The position numbers and the translations under genes were made by a program. From positions 47,787,925 to 47,851,924 of the forward strand of contig CM019702.1 in NCBI GenBank assembly GCA_009760885.1: a stretch of 64,000 bases of DNA, written 5' to 3'. Positions 22,927 through 35,500 of this stretch are shown here, one piece after another. Positions within the stretch are counted from its first letter, which is position 1, and each line of letters starts with the position of its first letter. Under the pieces are notes generated by a model, which had not been told where the DNA came from, ran no database searches, and worked only from the letters and a program-made list of their open reading frames with translations. Source of the stretch: Achatina immaculata (Eukaryota > Mollusca > Gastropoda > Stylommatophora > Achatinidae).

Positions 22927-23030
22927 TACTCATCTTCCTTTCTGCCATTCTTGTTTCTCCCCATTTTCCTCACTCTTTCTGTCTTTTTTTTTAAAACTGT
23001 ACCATACAACCATCTATTTTCATTACTAGA
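22926..23030 (-). repeat. Right arm of inverted repeat flanking mariner-1
   Basis: Inverse of 21510-21650: 'ctgccattcttgtttctccc' and 'aaaactgtaccatacaacca'. Together the arms form a stem around the 1.27 kb mariner. Confidence 0.85.
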
Positions 23031-24365
23031 ATCAGTTATATCGTAGTTGCCATTTCTTACTACTTTGCAAATGAACAAAACTTTTCAGCTGTGAGTACGA
23101 GTGAAAGACGGCAGACTTGTTTAAACACTTTGTTTTTTTCCTAGCGACTAGCGTAGATTCTGTATTTCCTGTTTACTGACAGACTACGTTCTTTCATCAG
23201 TTTTGTCATATGTTTCTAACCCATTCATATTTTATTTTCAGTGCCAAGCTAACAAGCAAAGTTTTCTGTTGATGTGTGTTAAAATGACCTTTTTGGGGGG
23301 CAAAAGTTTTTTCTAATTTACCAGACCTCCTGTCTGAAGACCTGTTTGGCTACTACGCGTCTGACGATATCAAACTGACAGTTTATGCTTACTGTTGAAG
23401 GACTGTGAAAATAATAGCAATTGAAAGCAAGCAAATAAAATAGTTTAATACCGCTGTAATTTTTTTTCCTTCTTTTATGTAAGCCACTGGTCCGAAATAG
23501 ATTTAATGCGTTTGGATATCCAATACAGCTATGGTTACTTTTAAAGGTGGCGTCATAATCTTTATCTGTTCGTACTTTACTTAGTTAATGCCATTTTTCT
23601 TCTCGAAATAAGCAGTTCTTCAAGGCTTACAACACACAGTAATATATGAAAGCCTTATATAAAGTTTTATTGATTGATAATATATATATATATTCACACT
23701 TAAATGCATTCTGTTTTATTCTTATAGCTGTGCCGTAGGTTTCACTGAGTGTGCAGACCGATAGATAACATGTTTACATCCATCCACGCGCTAGCTGATG
23801 TTCTTCGTCTGCTGTTCAAAGTCAGTTTATTTTGAATTCTCCTAGAGTTTGCTTTTGCCATCAGGTTTGTATTAAAATCATTTTTTTTAAAATTTAAGAC
23901 AGCAAGTCCATCCACGGTTTTAAAAAAAATCTAATAAATAATAAGCAGATTTCGCGTCCTGCAAATCTGTGCGTCTGGGATGCATGAGGAGCTTTATTGT
24001 AAGACGCTCTCATTTTGAGAGAAAATTCCAGATTTCAATTTCCGTCTGATGGCTGAAATTTTATGTTCCACTAGTGTGGCAGCTTCTCTTAGATAATTGT
24101 CATGGCATCCATGTGATCTGGATTGGAAGCCCTACCACTGAAAACTGAGGAAATTTGCTAGAAATGATACATGAATCAGCGCATACGACTCACACATTAC
24201 TCAGTATTTCAATAAATAAAATGCGAAACGACGAACTCTTAAATATGGTGTAACAAAGCTTCACGGGAAGCGTGGCTATATTATGTGAAAAAAGCATTAG
24301 TACATTACATGTTAAAAGAACAATGTGAAATATCAGGAAAGTTTAAATACATAATATACGTATAA
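23031..24365. other. Intergenic, nothing recognised
   Basis: AT-rich sequence with a short (TA)n run near 23680. No ORF, splice-like exon, repeat homology or RNA gene seen. Confidence 0.5.
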
Positions 24366-25185
24366 TATTCTTCTTCTTCTTTCGCTTCTACCACCAAGAT
24401 CACCCTGTGATCCTGCTGAATTTACTCCTGTGGTCCTCGTTAAGCCCCGTGGTTCCCCGTGTGGTCCCCGAAAGGACCATACGAGATCCCCGAGAGGACC
24501 ATAAGAGGTTCAGAGTATCGCAGGGTTTTAGCCTGTATTCTTGGTGGTCCTCAGATGCGGGATTGTGTGACACTGTGGTTTTCGTTGCACCAGTTTAGTC
24601 TAGAGTTGGACTTTCTCACCAGAAGACCTCGACATGTTTTGGATATCAGTATATCCCCGCTGGGTGAGAGGTGGTAGCCCACCCAGGCCAGAGTTGGACT
24701 TTCTCACCGGAAAACCTCGAAGTGTTTTGAGATACCCGTGTATCACTGCCGGGTGAGAGGTGGTTGCCCAACCAGTCCAGAAAACCTCAGCGTGATCAGG
24801 ATACGCATACATCCCCGCCTGGTGAGAGGTGGTTGCCTATCTAGACTGCCCTGGTCCAGTGTCTCCGACTTCAGCATTTTGTGGTCGTGGCCGCTACCCT
24901 TCCTAGTTGTGACCAGGATGGAGCTTTTGCCCAGGAGGACGAATCCTCGCCACTAGTGACTTCCACCCCTGGGTTGAGCCGTTTTAGGCATATTAACCCA
25001 GTATGGGCGTGTTTGGGACGTGATCGACCTCTAGAGCAGAGGTACCGTGACATGCGTAGAATTCAATTTTCACCCCTGGTGTGAGCCGGTTTAGGCATAT
25101 TTCACCAGTACGGGTGTATATCGGGCATGGCCGACCTCTAGAGCGGAGGTGGCGTGACATGCCTAGCCATCAAGTTTCAATACGT
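24366..25185 (-). repeat. R1 interspersed repeat, copy b (inverted)
   Basis: Inverted relative to copies a and c. It starts with the complement of the (GAA)n tail ('ttcttcttctttcgcttcta'), then four blocks of about 75-80 bp with 'ggtgagaggtgg', then three blocks of about 100 bp with 'gacctctagagc'. The block order is exactly the reverse of the other copies. Confidence 0.85.
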
Positions 25186-26589
25186 ATAATAATTCAGTGA
25201 AGTAAAGTATAAAAATTAACACGATAAATGTAAAAACAAAGTTTAAAAGGCGGGAAAATTCAACAGTTCAAGTACAGTAATTACTTATATCAACTTAACT
25301 CGAAAGGTATGAAAGTTTAAATACAATAAGTGTGCTAACAGTATGAAATATCAGGAAAGCGCCAGCTTAAACAAAAACAGTAACTCCTTGGGATAAATTA
25401 TGAAAATATAAGTATAGTTAATAAAATAACTTATAACTAATCATATTTAGGCACTGGATTACGAAAATTTAAAAGTGGCACATCTAATAACACTTTACAA
25501 ATTATTTACTCTCTTTTTTTTTAAGCACAAGGATTACGGATATGGTATAAATAATTGAAATTGTCCACGACATATAGGAAACTAATCCACATAAGCTTTC
25601 ATGGAGTCAACAATTTACTGGGTTTTTTTTTTTACCTGATCCGCACCCCGCAGTCAAACTGCTGTTGTATATACTATGCTGTTCCATGTTTGTGAATCTT
25701 TCCTTCCTACCAAGACCACTGGCAAATTTCCCAGCTGGTAATGAAATATATATGGGGCAAAAAAAAGGAATATGTATCGACCTATTGCGACGTCGATGTT
25801 ATTGGCGCATCGACTGACTGAATAAAACGCTGACCTCTTCGAGTATGCATTTAAAGCTAGTAACAGTTCAGCTGCGAACATTGTAAAGGTGCTAATGACG
25901 CGGTATCTAGTGCCGTTCGTAGATCCACTGCGACTCTAAATAAAATCAATATTTGTTGCATAATTAGCGATATATAAAAGACATTATTTGACTTGCTAAT
26001 GATACTGCTTAGCAGGAAAGGCGCTCTTTTATTTTCTTTTCACCTTATCCCTTTTCGTTTCTCTGTCATCTTTCTGTGCACCAATGGCTTCCCGAAATGG
26101 AGTATACGGTCACTCCGAGAACGTGAGGGAAGATCCTTTTTTTTTTTCTTCGTCGTATTTCGCTCTCAAAATGGCGTTGGTTGCGTTGTGTTGCATTTAT
26201 GCGCTCCCCCTCCCCCCTCCCCCCCCCCCCCCAAACTTCGACGCGACTGCATTTTTAGGACACGCATTCTTTTTCTCCACTGCGATACCTATTCACTTGG
26301 CCAGACTACTGTCTGTTTCAAGAGTACCACACACAGGGCCGTCGGGGGCGGGGGGGGGGGGGGGGGGAACAAGAGGAAAGGGAGTAGGGGAAGGGTAGAA
26401 CATAGTCTTGGCCGGTTATGGTTCGCCAACTCTGAGCAAGCAACCAGCTATAGGATCGCTGACCACTACCTCGACCAGCTTCTGTAGTGTGTCTTCGTCC
26501 TGTGGAATACCCAGATACGAAAGAAAAAGAAACGGCAGATAGTATCATAACAAACTAACCAACTAAGGATGTGGGTAGACTACATGTAA
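25186..26589. other. Intergenic with homopolymer runs
   Basis: No gene recognised. It contains a C-run at about 26218-26232 and a G-run at 26348-26368, which create spurious Pro- and Gly-rich ORFs in both directions. Confidence 0.5.
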
Positions 26590-27522
26590 ATCTAAAAAAC
26601 TAATCACGAAGACGAAAATCAGGATATTTAAGAGTAATGTTCTAAGTGTACTGCTTTACAGAAGTGAATGCTGGAAAGTCTCCAGAACTTCATTCATTCA
26701 TTCATTCATTTGCATGTTCCTTGCGGAACTTTGCCTCCCAAACAGCACTCCTGTAGGCCTCTCGGTTGTGAGCAAGATGGCCTGCTGCTGTTGCATCCAT
26801 TTCCAGATCGTCAACGATGTCTTGCAGCCATCTTCGTTTTGGTCTTCCTCTTTTTCTTTTTCCCATTATGTATCCTTCCAATAAGGTCTTCTCTAAATTG
26901 TCATGACGTTTAATGTGTCCAAAATATTTAAGTTTTCTCTCTTTAATCCTCTTTACTAGCCAGCCTTCTTCAATATTAAGCTCTTGTAGTATATATATAT
27001 TTGTTCTTTTTTGTGTCCACGATATTTGGAGAACTCTTCTGTAGCATTTACATTCAAAGGCATTTATGTGTTTCTCAGCTGTTTTGTTAAGTGTCCAGGT
27101 CTCACAGGCATATGTTGCGATGGGAAAGATGCATGCCCACCCAGAACTATATTTTAAAAAAAAAACTGAATTCTTTCCACACTAAATGTTTACGAAGAAT
27201 TAGAAGAATATGTTGGCCAAACACCGTAAGAAATAGCATCTTGTTGGCAGAAATGCAGATGAAGAAGTGACAGCAATTATTGAGGAAAGACGCTGGCGAT
27301 GGTTGGGACATGTGCTCCGAATGACTGACAACTCATTACCAAAAATAGCACTAAGATGGACATCACAGGGGAACAGAAGTAAGGGTAGACCAAAGGAGAC
27401 ATGGAGAAGAACAACAGAGAGGATGTTGAGCAATAGACGGCTCACCTGGGCAAGAGTGTAAAAAAGGACAGGCATTTGTGGAAAACCCTTGCGGAAGCCC
27501 CATGTGCCCTGGGCACTTAAAA

Positions 27523-27575
<53 letters not shown>
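26590..27575 (+). mobile_element. LINE-A 3' fragment, interrupted
   Basis: 5'-truncated LINE-A. It begins at the KIRIFKSNVLSVLL part of the ORF, is interrupted by an inverted LINE-C end (26690-27130), resumes at LNSFHTKCLRRIRRI, and ends with a 45-bp (GA)n tail. It carries further frame damage, e.g. near 27265 and the early stop after 'LTWARV'. Confidence 0.9.
26690..27130 (-). mobile_element. LINE-C 3' end nested in LINE-A
   Basis: Minus-strand LINE-C end with a (ATTC)n tail at 26692-26710. It is flanked by 'ccagaact' at about 26682 and again at about 27142, an 8-bp target-site duplication inside LINE-A. So LINE-C inserted after LINE-A here. Confidence 0.85.
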
Positions 27576-27719
27576 TGACCTAGAAGATGCCTCGGGTTTT
27601 TTTGGGAACCACTGCTGTACATTTCACAGTCCATCGGTGTTTGCCAGATACATTCAAGTCAGAATTATCAGCTTTGTGCGAGTCTGAAGTTTAATCAGAT
27701 CACTGATATAAGAAATGGC

Positions 27720-27962
27720 AGCCATCATCTTGGGGCATATGAACCAGAACTGAAGATAGAACTTAGAAAATATCATAACAGTGGGCACAGCTGAGGGCAG
27801 GAGAGGCAGGGGACAGACTTTAGAAGTTCTGATATTGTTGCATGGATAGAAACCAGCAACAGAGTTTCTAAGAAATGTCAAGAACCGAGATTTGTGGAGG
27901 AGTATGACCGCTCACCGTGCCCGCCACGGCACGTGATGATGATGACCGACTGACTGACACAA
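27720..27962 (+). mobile_element. LINE-E 3' end, degraded
   Basis: Recognised from 'aaatatcataacagtgggca', a damaged RRG repeat and the terminal 'ccacggcacgtgatgatgat' common to LINE-E copies at 31470 and 16130. Confidence 0.75.
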
Positions 27963-28299
27963 GATGTTAGACTGGTTTTATGTAGTGGACTGCACTCAGT
28001 TTATCGTATTTCCCCTGACGTTTATTCACAAAACTGTCGTCATGATTCGGCGTTTATTACAGGCCAACGTCTATTCAAGGCGGGCGTTTATTTGCAAAAT
28101 GCAAAATCCCGGTTCTCAAGCATTGATACTAGCATATGCTGTACGTCTTTCCAAAGAAAGACAGAGACGATGTACTCACCAGTCGTTTATTTCAGATCTG
28201 GCGGTTTTTTTGTTTTTTTTTTAGGCATGTGTTTTGTTTGAAACATTACTCCAAATGATGCTAATAAAATTTTCATTTGATTATGTCGAAGCATATTTT

Positions 28300-30605
28300 G
28301 TATTAGAGTGCAATACAGAACATCTATGATAGATGTAAGGGCATACAGAGGTGCAGATGTCAACAATGATCACAACATGTGTATAGGGAAAATAAAACTA
28401 AAACTGAAAAGCCAGCACAAGAAATCAATACACAAAAAGATAAACAGCCACAGCCTACAAGAAGAGAATACTAACAGTAATTCCAATCAGGAACTTGCCA
28501 ATCATTCCACAACACTCAGTGAAGTAGAGGAGATAGGTATAGATGAATTATGGAATTCTTACAGCACAGCCATAATCACAGCACCAAAACCAAGTGTTGG
28601 ACTGAGAAAACCAAATAGAAAAGCATGGATATCAGAAAACATATGGAAGTACATACATGAAAGACGAGCAGCCAAATTAGACATGGTGAATGTAAAGACA
28701 GATCTTGGAAAAGATCTGGCGAAAGCAACATACAAAGAAATAGACAAAAAAGTAAAAAGTTCAGCTATAAGGGATAAAAGAGAATACATAGACAATATGG
28801 TGAAAGAGGCATAGAAAGCAGCAAAAATAGGAGACAGAAAAACTTTATATAACATACAAAAGAGGCTAACAGGTACTATTACATCTAAAGAAAGACCAAT
28901 CTTTAGCAAAATTTGAACCCTATTAACATCAAGTAAAGACCAAAAGCAAAGATGGGCTGAACACTTCCAAGAAATAATTAATCGACCACACCCAAAAGAA
29001 TTGATAAATCTTGAAACTGACTTAGCAGCCCCACAACTAAATGTCAACCTAGATGAAATTATATTGTATGAAACTGAAACAGCAGTGAATTTAATGGCTA
29101 ACAACAAAGCTGCAGGTGAAGATGAAATAACACCCGAAATGTTAAAAGCCATCAATAGTAACAACATGAGACAACCACAGAGAATGTTTAATAAGATTTG
29201 GAAAGAAGAAAAGGTCCCTTCTAAATGGAAAAAGGAATCACTGTTAAAATACCAAAAAAACTGCTACCTTAGTGACTGTAACAATTGGAGAGGAGTAACA
29301 TTAATATCAGTTGTGTCAAAAGTATTTTGCAAGGTCATTTTGAATAGACTTAAAGATATAGTGGATACCGCAATGAGAGAAGAACAAGCAGGATTTCGAA
29401 AGGGGAGAAGCTGTCTCGACCAGATCTTTACTCTAAGAATAATACTTGAAGAACATATTGAAAAGCATAAACCATTAATACTGAACTTCATAGACTTTAA
29501 AAAGACATCTGATAGCATACACATAGATTCATTGTGGAGAATTTTAAGTCTATATGGAATATCATCTAAAATTGTCAACATCATTAAGGATTTCTACAAT
29601 GGATATGTTTGTGCAGTCAAAACAGAAGAAGGGATGAGTGAATGGTTCCAGATTGAAACAAGTGTGAAAAAAGGGTGTTTACTGTATCCTTTGCTTTTTC
29701 GTGTTGCAATAGACTTCATAATGAAAAAATGCTGCATAGGTAACACAGGTATTGACTGGGTACATGGGACCCAACTAGAAGATCTCGATTTTGCTGATGA
29801 CATAACTCTTATTAGTAACAATGTGAATTTCATGCAAAAAAAAAACAAAAACAGGTAGCCTGTCTTCAATGGCTAGCAAAATAGGACTTGAAATTAGCAA
29901 AGACAAAACAAAAATAATGAAAATTCTCATTAATCAAAATGGAAAAATACACGTAGAAAGGACAAATATTGAAGAAGTCAATCAATTTGATTGACAGCTT
30001 GGCAGCTACATAGACCAGGAAGGTGACACCAGAAAGGAAGTTAGAATTAGAATTGCAAAAGCAGCATCGATTTTCAAGAATCGTGAGAACATATGGCATT
30101 CAAAAGTTATAAGCACAAAAACCAAGTTAAGACTATTCAATTCAAATGTAATATCCACCCTCATTTATGCATGCGAAAGCTGGAAAACAACTAAAGAAAT
30201 AGACAAGAAATTAGACTCTTTTGAAAACAAATGCCTAAGGAAAATACTCCGCATCATGTGGAACGAATTCAAGAACATTGCAGATATAAGACAGATGACT
30301 GAACAACAACCAGTCTCATGGGTGATCAGTAAAAGGAGATGGGCATATGTTGGTCACGTGATGAGAAGAAACGATCAGAGAATCCCAAAACAAGCTATCA
30401 AGTGGAACACAACAGGCCAAAGAAAAAGAGGCAGACCACGGGAAACTCTAAAGAGGACATTGTTACGAGAGGGCAAATTAATAGACATAAAATCCTTTGA
30501 TGTGGTTTAAAATCTCGCGGAAAACAGGAAAAATTGGCGAACTACTTTGCAAGCCCTATGTGACGTTTAACGGCAAGGGTAGGATATAAGAGATATAAGA
30601 TGTCG
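28300..30605 (+). mobile_element. LINE-D, longest copy (truncated, several stops)
   Basis: About 2.3 kb, lacking most of the endonuclease. It starts at its end (RAYRGADVNNDHNMCIGKIK, the SDHN-like box reads NDHN). The RT domain follows at 29001-29858: NNKAAGEDEITPEMLKA, GVTLISVVSKVFCKVILNRL, EEQAGFRKGRSCLDQIF, and catalytic DLDFADDITLIS. A frameshift near 29850 and stops at 28812, 28915 and 29992 break it. The C-terminus has KRRWAYVGHVMRR and GQRKRGRPRETLKR (30256-30510). The 3' end is the 'gacgtttaacggcaagggta' block with an ATATAAG-like tail; solo copies of this end lie at 14098, 41720, 43110, 45975 and 59945. Confidence 0.9.
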
Positions 30606-30929
30606 AAACACAACAGAGTTAAAAATAAGAAAATTTCGACATAGGCGAGCGACAATATTGTGAAACTGAACCAAATGAGTCAATTAACTGTCCCCATAAA
30701 AGCATTTTATGCATTGTCTCCCTTAGCTGTCTCGTGTATCCGCAAATGAAGATGTAAAATATATTTTAAAATATTTGTGAACGATTTTGTTTTAGTTCCC
30801 TTAAAACAATAATTGCACACTGTCAACTTTGTGAAAATGAGTAATATCTTGTTTTTGCTGATATGAATACTAGTCCCATTTTTAAAGAAAACTATTATGA
30901 AGATTTCCATCCTGCTATGACAGCACAGT

Positions 30930-31480
30930 TTTGAGACAGGAAACCTTTGCAGAACAGAAATTAGGAACAGAATAGGTCAAGCAAAGACTGCATTTCAGAG
31001 AATGAGAAACATATTAGCCAACACATCCTTATCAATGAATGTTAGAAAACGAGTCATAAAATGCTATATTGAACCTATCTTGTTATATGGAAGTGAATCA
31101 TGAACAATAGGCAGGTCTGCACAAAAATCATTGAAAGCATTAGAAGAATGTTGCGAATCCCCTGGACAGCAAAAATAACTAATGAAGAATGTATGAAAAG
31201 AGATGGAGAGACAAAAAATCTTGTAAAAAAAAAAATAAGAGAGAGACAAAGTACTTTCATAAGACATGCAATGAGAAGAGGGGGCAGTGAAAATATTATA
31301 ACAACAGGAAAAATAGAAGGAAGAAGATCAAGAGGAAGACCAAGAGAAATGATACTGGACAGTCTGACGGGATGGTGTAAGAGGAGATCACCAACTGAGC
31401 TGATGGCCTGCATGAAGGATCGGGTACTCTGGAGAAGCATAATAGCCAACGTCAGTCGGCACGGCACCTGATGATGATGA
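30930..31480 (+). mobile_element. LINE-E, C-terminal fragment
   Basis: Translation gives IGQAKTAFQRMRNILANTSL, then CYIEPILLYGSES, a stop, RRMLRIPWTAKITNEECMKR, and IEGRRSRGRPREMILDSLTG. It ends 'ggcacctgatgatgatgata', the GAT-type tail of this family. Best copy of LINE-E in the window, used as reference for 15615, 27720, 46270 and 56025. Confidence 0.85.
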
Positions 31481-31649
31481 TACCTTTGCTGACCTGTCTC
31501 TAGAAGAGGCTTTGACAGGAATTTTGTAAGCAGGTGTTTCTCTCTGTTGTCCCTCCCCCGGTGCTTATCCCACTGTTTACCCATTCTCCTTTCACCCAGC
31601 ATGCTCCTCCCCACCCTGTCCTGTGTGGAGTGTACAGACAAGAGATGTC

Positions 31650-31800
31650 TATTATTTACTTATGTAATCATTTAATTATGTCTTCATGATTATTATGCTC
31701 ATTAACAAATGCTGAATGACTGTGACTGAGTGAAAGCTGTATGACGAAGGGCAGAATGTTAGACGGGCTTGCGTGCCCAATTCTTAACCCTTTGAAAATA
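31650..31800 (+). repeat. Short repeat with 'cccaattcttaaccctttg'
   Basis: Shares with 51740-51850 the order 'gtgaaagctg/gtgaaagttg', 'agggcagaatgt.aga', 'gcgtgcccaattcttaaccc' and a following AATAAA. A third fragment is at 7105-7165. Probably a short retroposon; family unknown. Confidence 0.6.
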
Positions 31801-32500
31801 AAGTATTTTCGTTCATTCTTCAGAAGAACCCCTCTGGGCTCTCCCCCAAAACAGGAGGAGCCATCCAGGCCCTGGAATAAATTCACTGGCTGGACCTGAA
31901 CTCCCCGCTTTTGTTCCTGCCTCCTGCCCAGCGGTAATCCTTGTAACGGGCTACTGATATTACTCACGCCTTGTCAGTGACTCGGAGATTTATGTTATCC
32001 TATCAAGGCGGACCTGGCAAGCAAAGGGCACCAAGAGAGACTTTGTATGCCATTACAATATTCCATCCCCTTTCTCTTTCATCTCCACCCCCCCCTCCCC
32101 CACAAATCTTTAAGTCCCCTGGGGCTTTCCAGACCCCTTTTTAAAACAAAGAAAAACAGAAATAACTTCTAAGCCCCACAGCAATGCTCCAGCTGGATCT
32201 GCCCTCATAGGTGCCTGCTGCCAAGAACAGTGCCCTTTGGTCCACTATAATTTTTTTTTAAAGAAACCACAGCCTGTTCACTAACTTCCTCAGATCTTGT
32301 CTTGAACATTTTCCTCACAACTTTCAATATAAAGAACATAATACTAACGGCCTATTTTAAACATAATCATCTAGTTTAAACATATATAACAGAAAATGGA
32401 TGAAGATTACCCTAATTAATTTTAAGAAGTTACAAAGACTTAAAGAGTTGCTGCATATTGTTTCAGAGCTGATGTTGAAATCTAATAAATAACACTGAAT
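31801..32500. other. Intergenic, nothing recognised
   Basis: No ORF or repeat homology seen. It ends with the left target-site duplication of LINE-A (32501-32510). Confidence 0.45.
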
Positions 32501-32510
32501 ATTCTAACAG

Positions 32511-35500
32511 ACCCCCGTGTGGTACCCGGGATCTGCAAAGAATAGGACCACTGTACCCTACCATGCATGATCGTAAAAGGCGACTAAGGAAGGTTCAGCA
32601 TAGGGCCAGCAACCCTATCTGGTAAAAAACTATCAGACTGCTACAGAAACAGAAGCAAGGGAAAAAGCAAATGCAGGTGGAAGGAGAAATGCGTATCAGG
32701 AAACTGAGCCCATGAAGGTTGTGGATGAAAGCCAGCCACTGGAAGTCCCCAGCCCGACTGCAGACCTCCTGGAACCTAAACAAAAGATGCAAATAGGCAG
32801 CTGGAATGTAAGAACACTAAACCAGACTGGAAAACTAGCACAAACCATCAAGGAAATGCACAGATACAAACTAGACATACTAGGAATACAAGAAGCAAGA
32901 TGGACAGGACAAGGCAGAAGGAAATTAACAACACAGCACACAGAAGATACAATAATATGGTCAGGTAAAGAAGATCTTCATGAAGGAGGAGTAGCATTGA
33001 TTATAACAAAAGAAGCATCAAGAGCATTGCTGAAATGGACCCCAATAAATGAGAGATTATTATATGCACGGTTCAACTCAAGATTCACGAAGCTGTCTAT
33101 TATAGTTTGTTATGCACCAACAGAAGCAGCTGAAGAGGAATTAAAAGAAGATTTTTACAACAGCCTCCAAGCCACAGTAGAAACAATACCCAAGCATGAT
33201 ATGCTACTCATCTTGGGCGACTTCAATGCAAAAGTAGGTGAAGGAAATGAAGATAGAAGAAGAATCATGGGAAGAGAAGGAATCGGAGAAATAAATGAAA
33301 ATGGAGAAAGACTGTGCAGTTTCTGTGAAGAAAACATGATGACCATTGGAGGGACAATTTTCCAACACAAAAACATCCATAAGGTGACTTGGAGGTCACC
33401 AGATAAAACCACAGAAAACCAAATCGATCACATACTAATAAACAACAAGTGGAAACGGTCACTACAAGATGTGCGAGCAAGGAAAGGAGCAGATATAGGA
33501 AGTGATCACAACCTTCTGGTAGCAAAAATAAAACTAAAATTAAGGAAAGCCAGAATCGGAGAACACAGAAAGATACATTTTGATACAAGAAAACTGATAG
33601 ACCAGCAAACAAGAAATGAATTCTCAATAATACTTAAGAACCGCTTCAGTGTCCTACAAGACGAAGCAGAAATGTCCATATTAGAGTTCAATAAAACACT
33701 ACAGGAAACAGCAAAAGAGGTGCTGGGATATCGGAAAAGGAGAAAAGAGGAATGGATAAGTGAGACCACATGGGAAAAGATAGAGCAAAGAAAAGAAATC
33801 AAGAAAAAATTACTGAACACCAAATCACAACGGCTTAAAGAACGAGTTTTAAGTAATTATGCACAAAAAGACAAAGAAGTGAAGGAATCATGCCGTCAAG
33901 ATAAACGTCAATACTATGACAACTTAGCAGAAACAGCAGAGAAAGCAGCATATACAAATGACATGAAAACCATATATAAAATCACAAAGCAGATGACAGG
34001 TAACTTCAATACAAGATGTGAAAGTGCAGTAAGAACACAAAATGGACAACTGGTCAGTGGAGAAAGAGAAAAAATTGAAAGATGGAGGGAACACTTTAAC
34101 ACCCTACTAAACAGAACACAAGCAGCACAAGCAATAGATATACCTGAAGCAAAAGCGGAACTAAACATCAATACAGGACCAATAACAATAAATGAAGTAA
34201 AAGAGGCGATAAAGATGCTAAAATCAGACAGGGCACCAGGTGAAGATGAAGTGACTGCTGAGATGTTGAAAGCAGAAGAAACAGAAACACCAAAACAACT
34301 TTGCCGGATATTACAACAAATTTGGGATTTAGAAAAAGCCCCAGAGGAGTGGAAAACTGGTCTTATAGTAAAACTACCAAAGAAGGGTGACCTCAGAGAT
34401 TGCGGGAACTGGAGAGGCATTACCCTACTGCCACTCACTAGTAAAGTATTTTGCAGAATAATCATCAACAGAATTGTACCAACACTTGAGGAAAAACTTC
34501 GGAAAGAGCAGGCAGGATTTAGGAAAGGAAGATCATGCATAGACCATATATTTGTACTTAGACAAATATTAGAACAGGCAAATGAGTGGCATAGCACAAC
34601 ATATGCATTATTCATAGATTTTGAGAAAGCCTTTGACAGTGTCAACAGAGATGCACTGTGGAAAATCCTAAGATGGCATGGCCTCCCCCATAAAATAGTT
34701 AATGTAATCAAAGCCCTATACGAGGGTTTTCAGTGCAAAGTTATCTGTGGAGAACATACCTCCAGCAGCTTTAGGGTACAAACAGGAGTGAAACAGGGAT
34801 GTGTACTATCACCAACATTATTTATCTTGGCAGTAGACTGGTTAATGAAGGAGGCAACATCAGACAAACGCAGAGGATTACAATGGACCCTTGACACAGT
34901 GCTGGAGGACCTTGACTTTGCGGACGACATTTGTCTATTATCAAGCAGTCACAAAGATATGCAAGATAAAATAAACAAGTTAACCCAGAATGCAAACAAC
35001 ATAGGACTAAAGATCAACGTAGGAAAGACAAAGTTAATGAAGCAAAATGTGAACAACAGAAATGTACTCAGAGTAGATAACAAGTTAGTGGAGGAGGTCA
35101 ACGAATTTGTATACCTTGGCAGCAGAGTAGTAGAAAATGGAGACAGCACAGAGGACATCAACAGCAGACTTACTAGAGCAAACCAGGCTTTTGCAATGCT
35201 ACAGAATATATGGAAATCAAATAAACTAAGCATAAATATGAAAATCAGGATATTTAAGAGTAATGTTCTAAGTGTACTACTCTATGGAAGTGAATGCTGG
35301 AAAATCACCAAAAACATAGAAAACAAGTTGAATTCTTTCCAGACTAAATGTTTACGTAGAATTAAAAAAATATTTTGGCCAAACACCATAAGAAATAACA
35401 TCTTATTGGCAGAAATGCAGATGAAACCACTGACAACAATTATTGAGGAAAGACGCTGGCGATGGTTGGGACATGTGCTCCGAATGACTGACAACTCACT

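Noticed and set aside
25993..26548. Overlapping Pro- and Gly-rich ORFs
   Set aside because: Produced by long C and G homopolymer runs; no domain, and both strands are equally open.
32712..33540. Host gene 'craniofacial development protein 2'
   Set aside because: This common annotation reflects the LINE endonuclease; here it is clearly part of a retrotransposon with target duplication.
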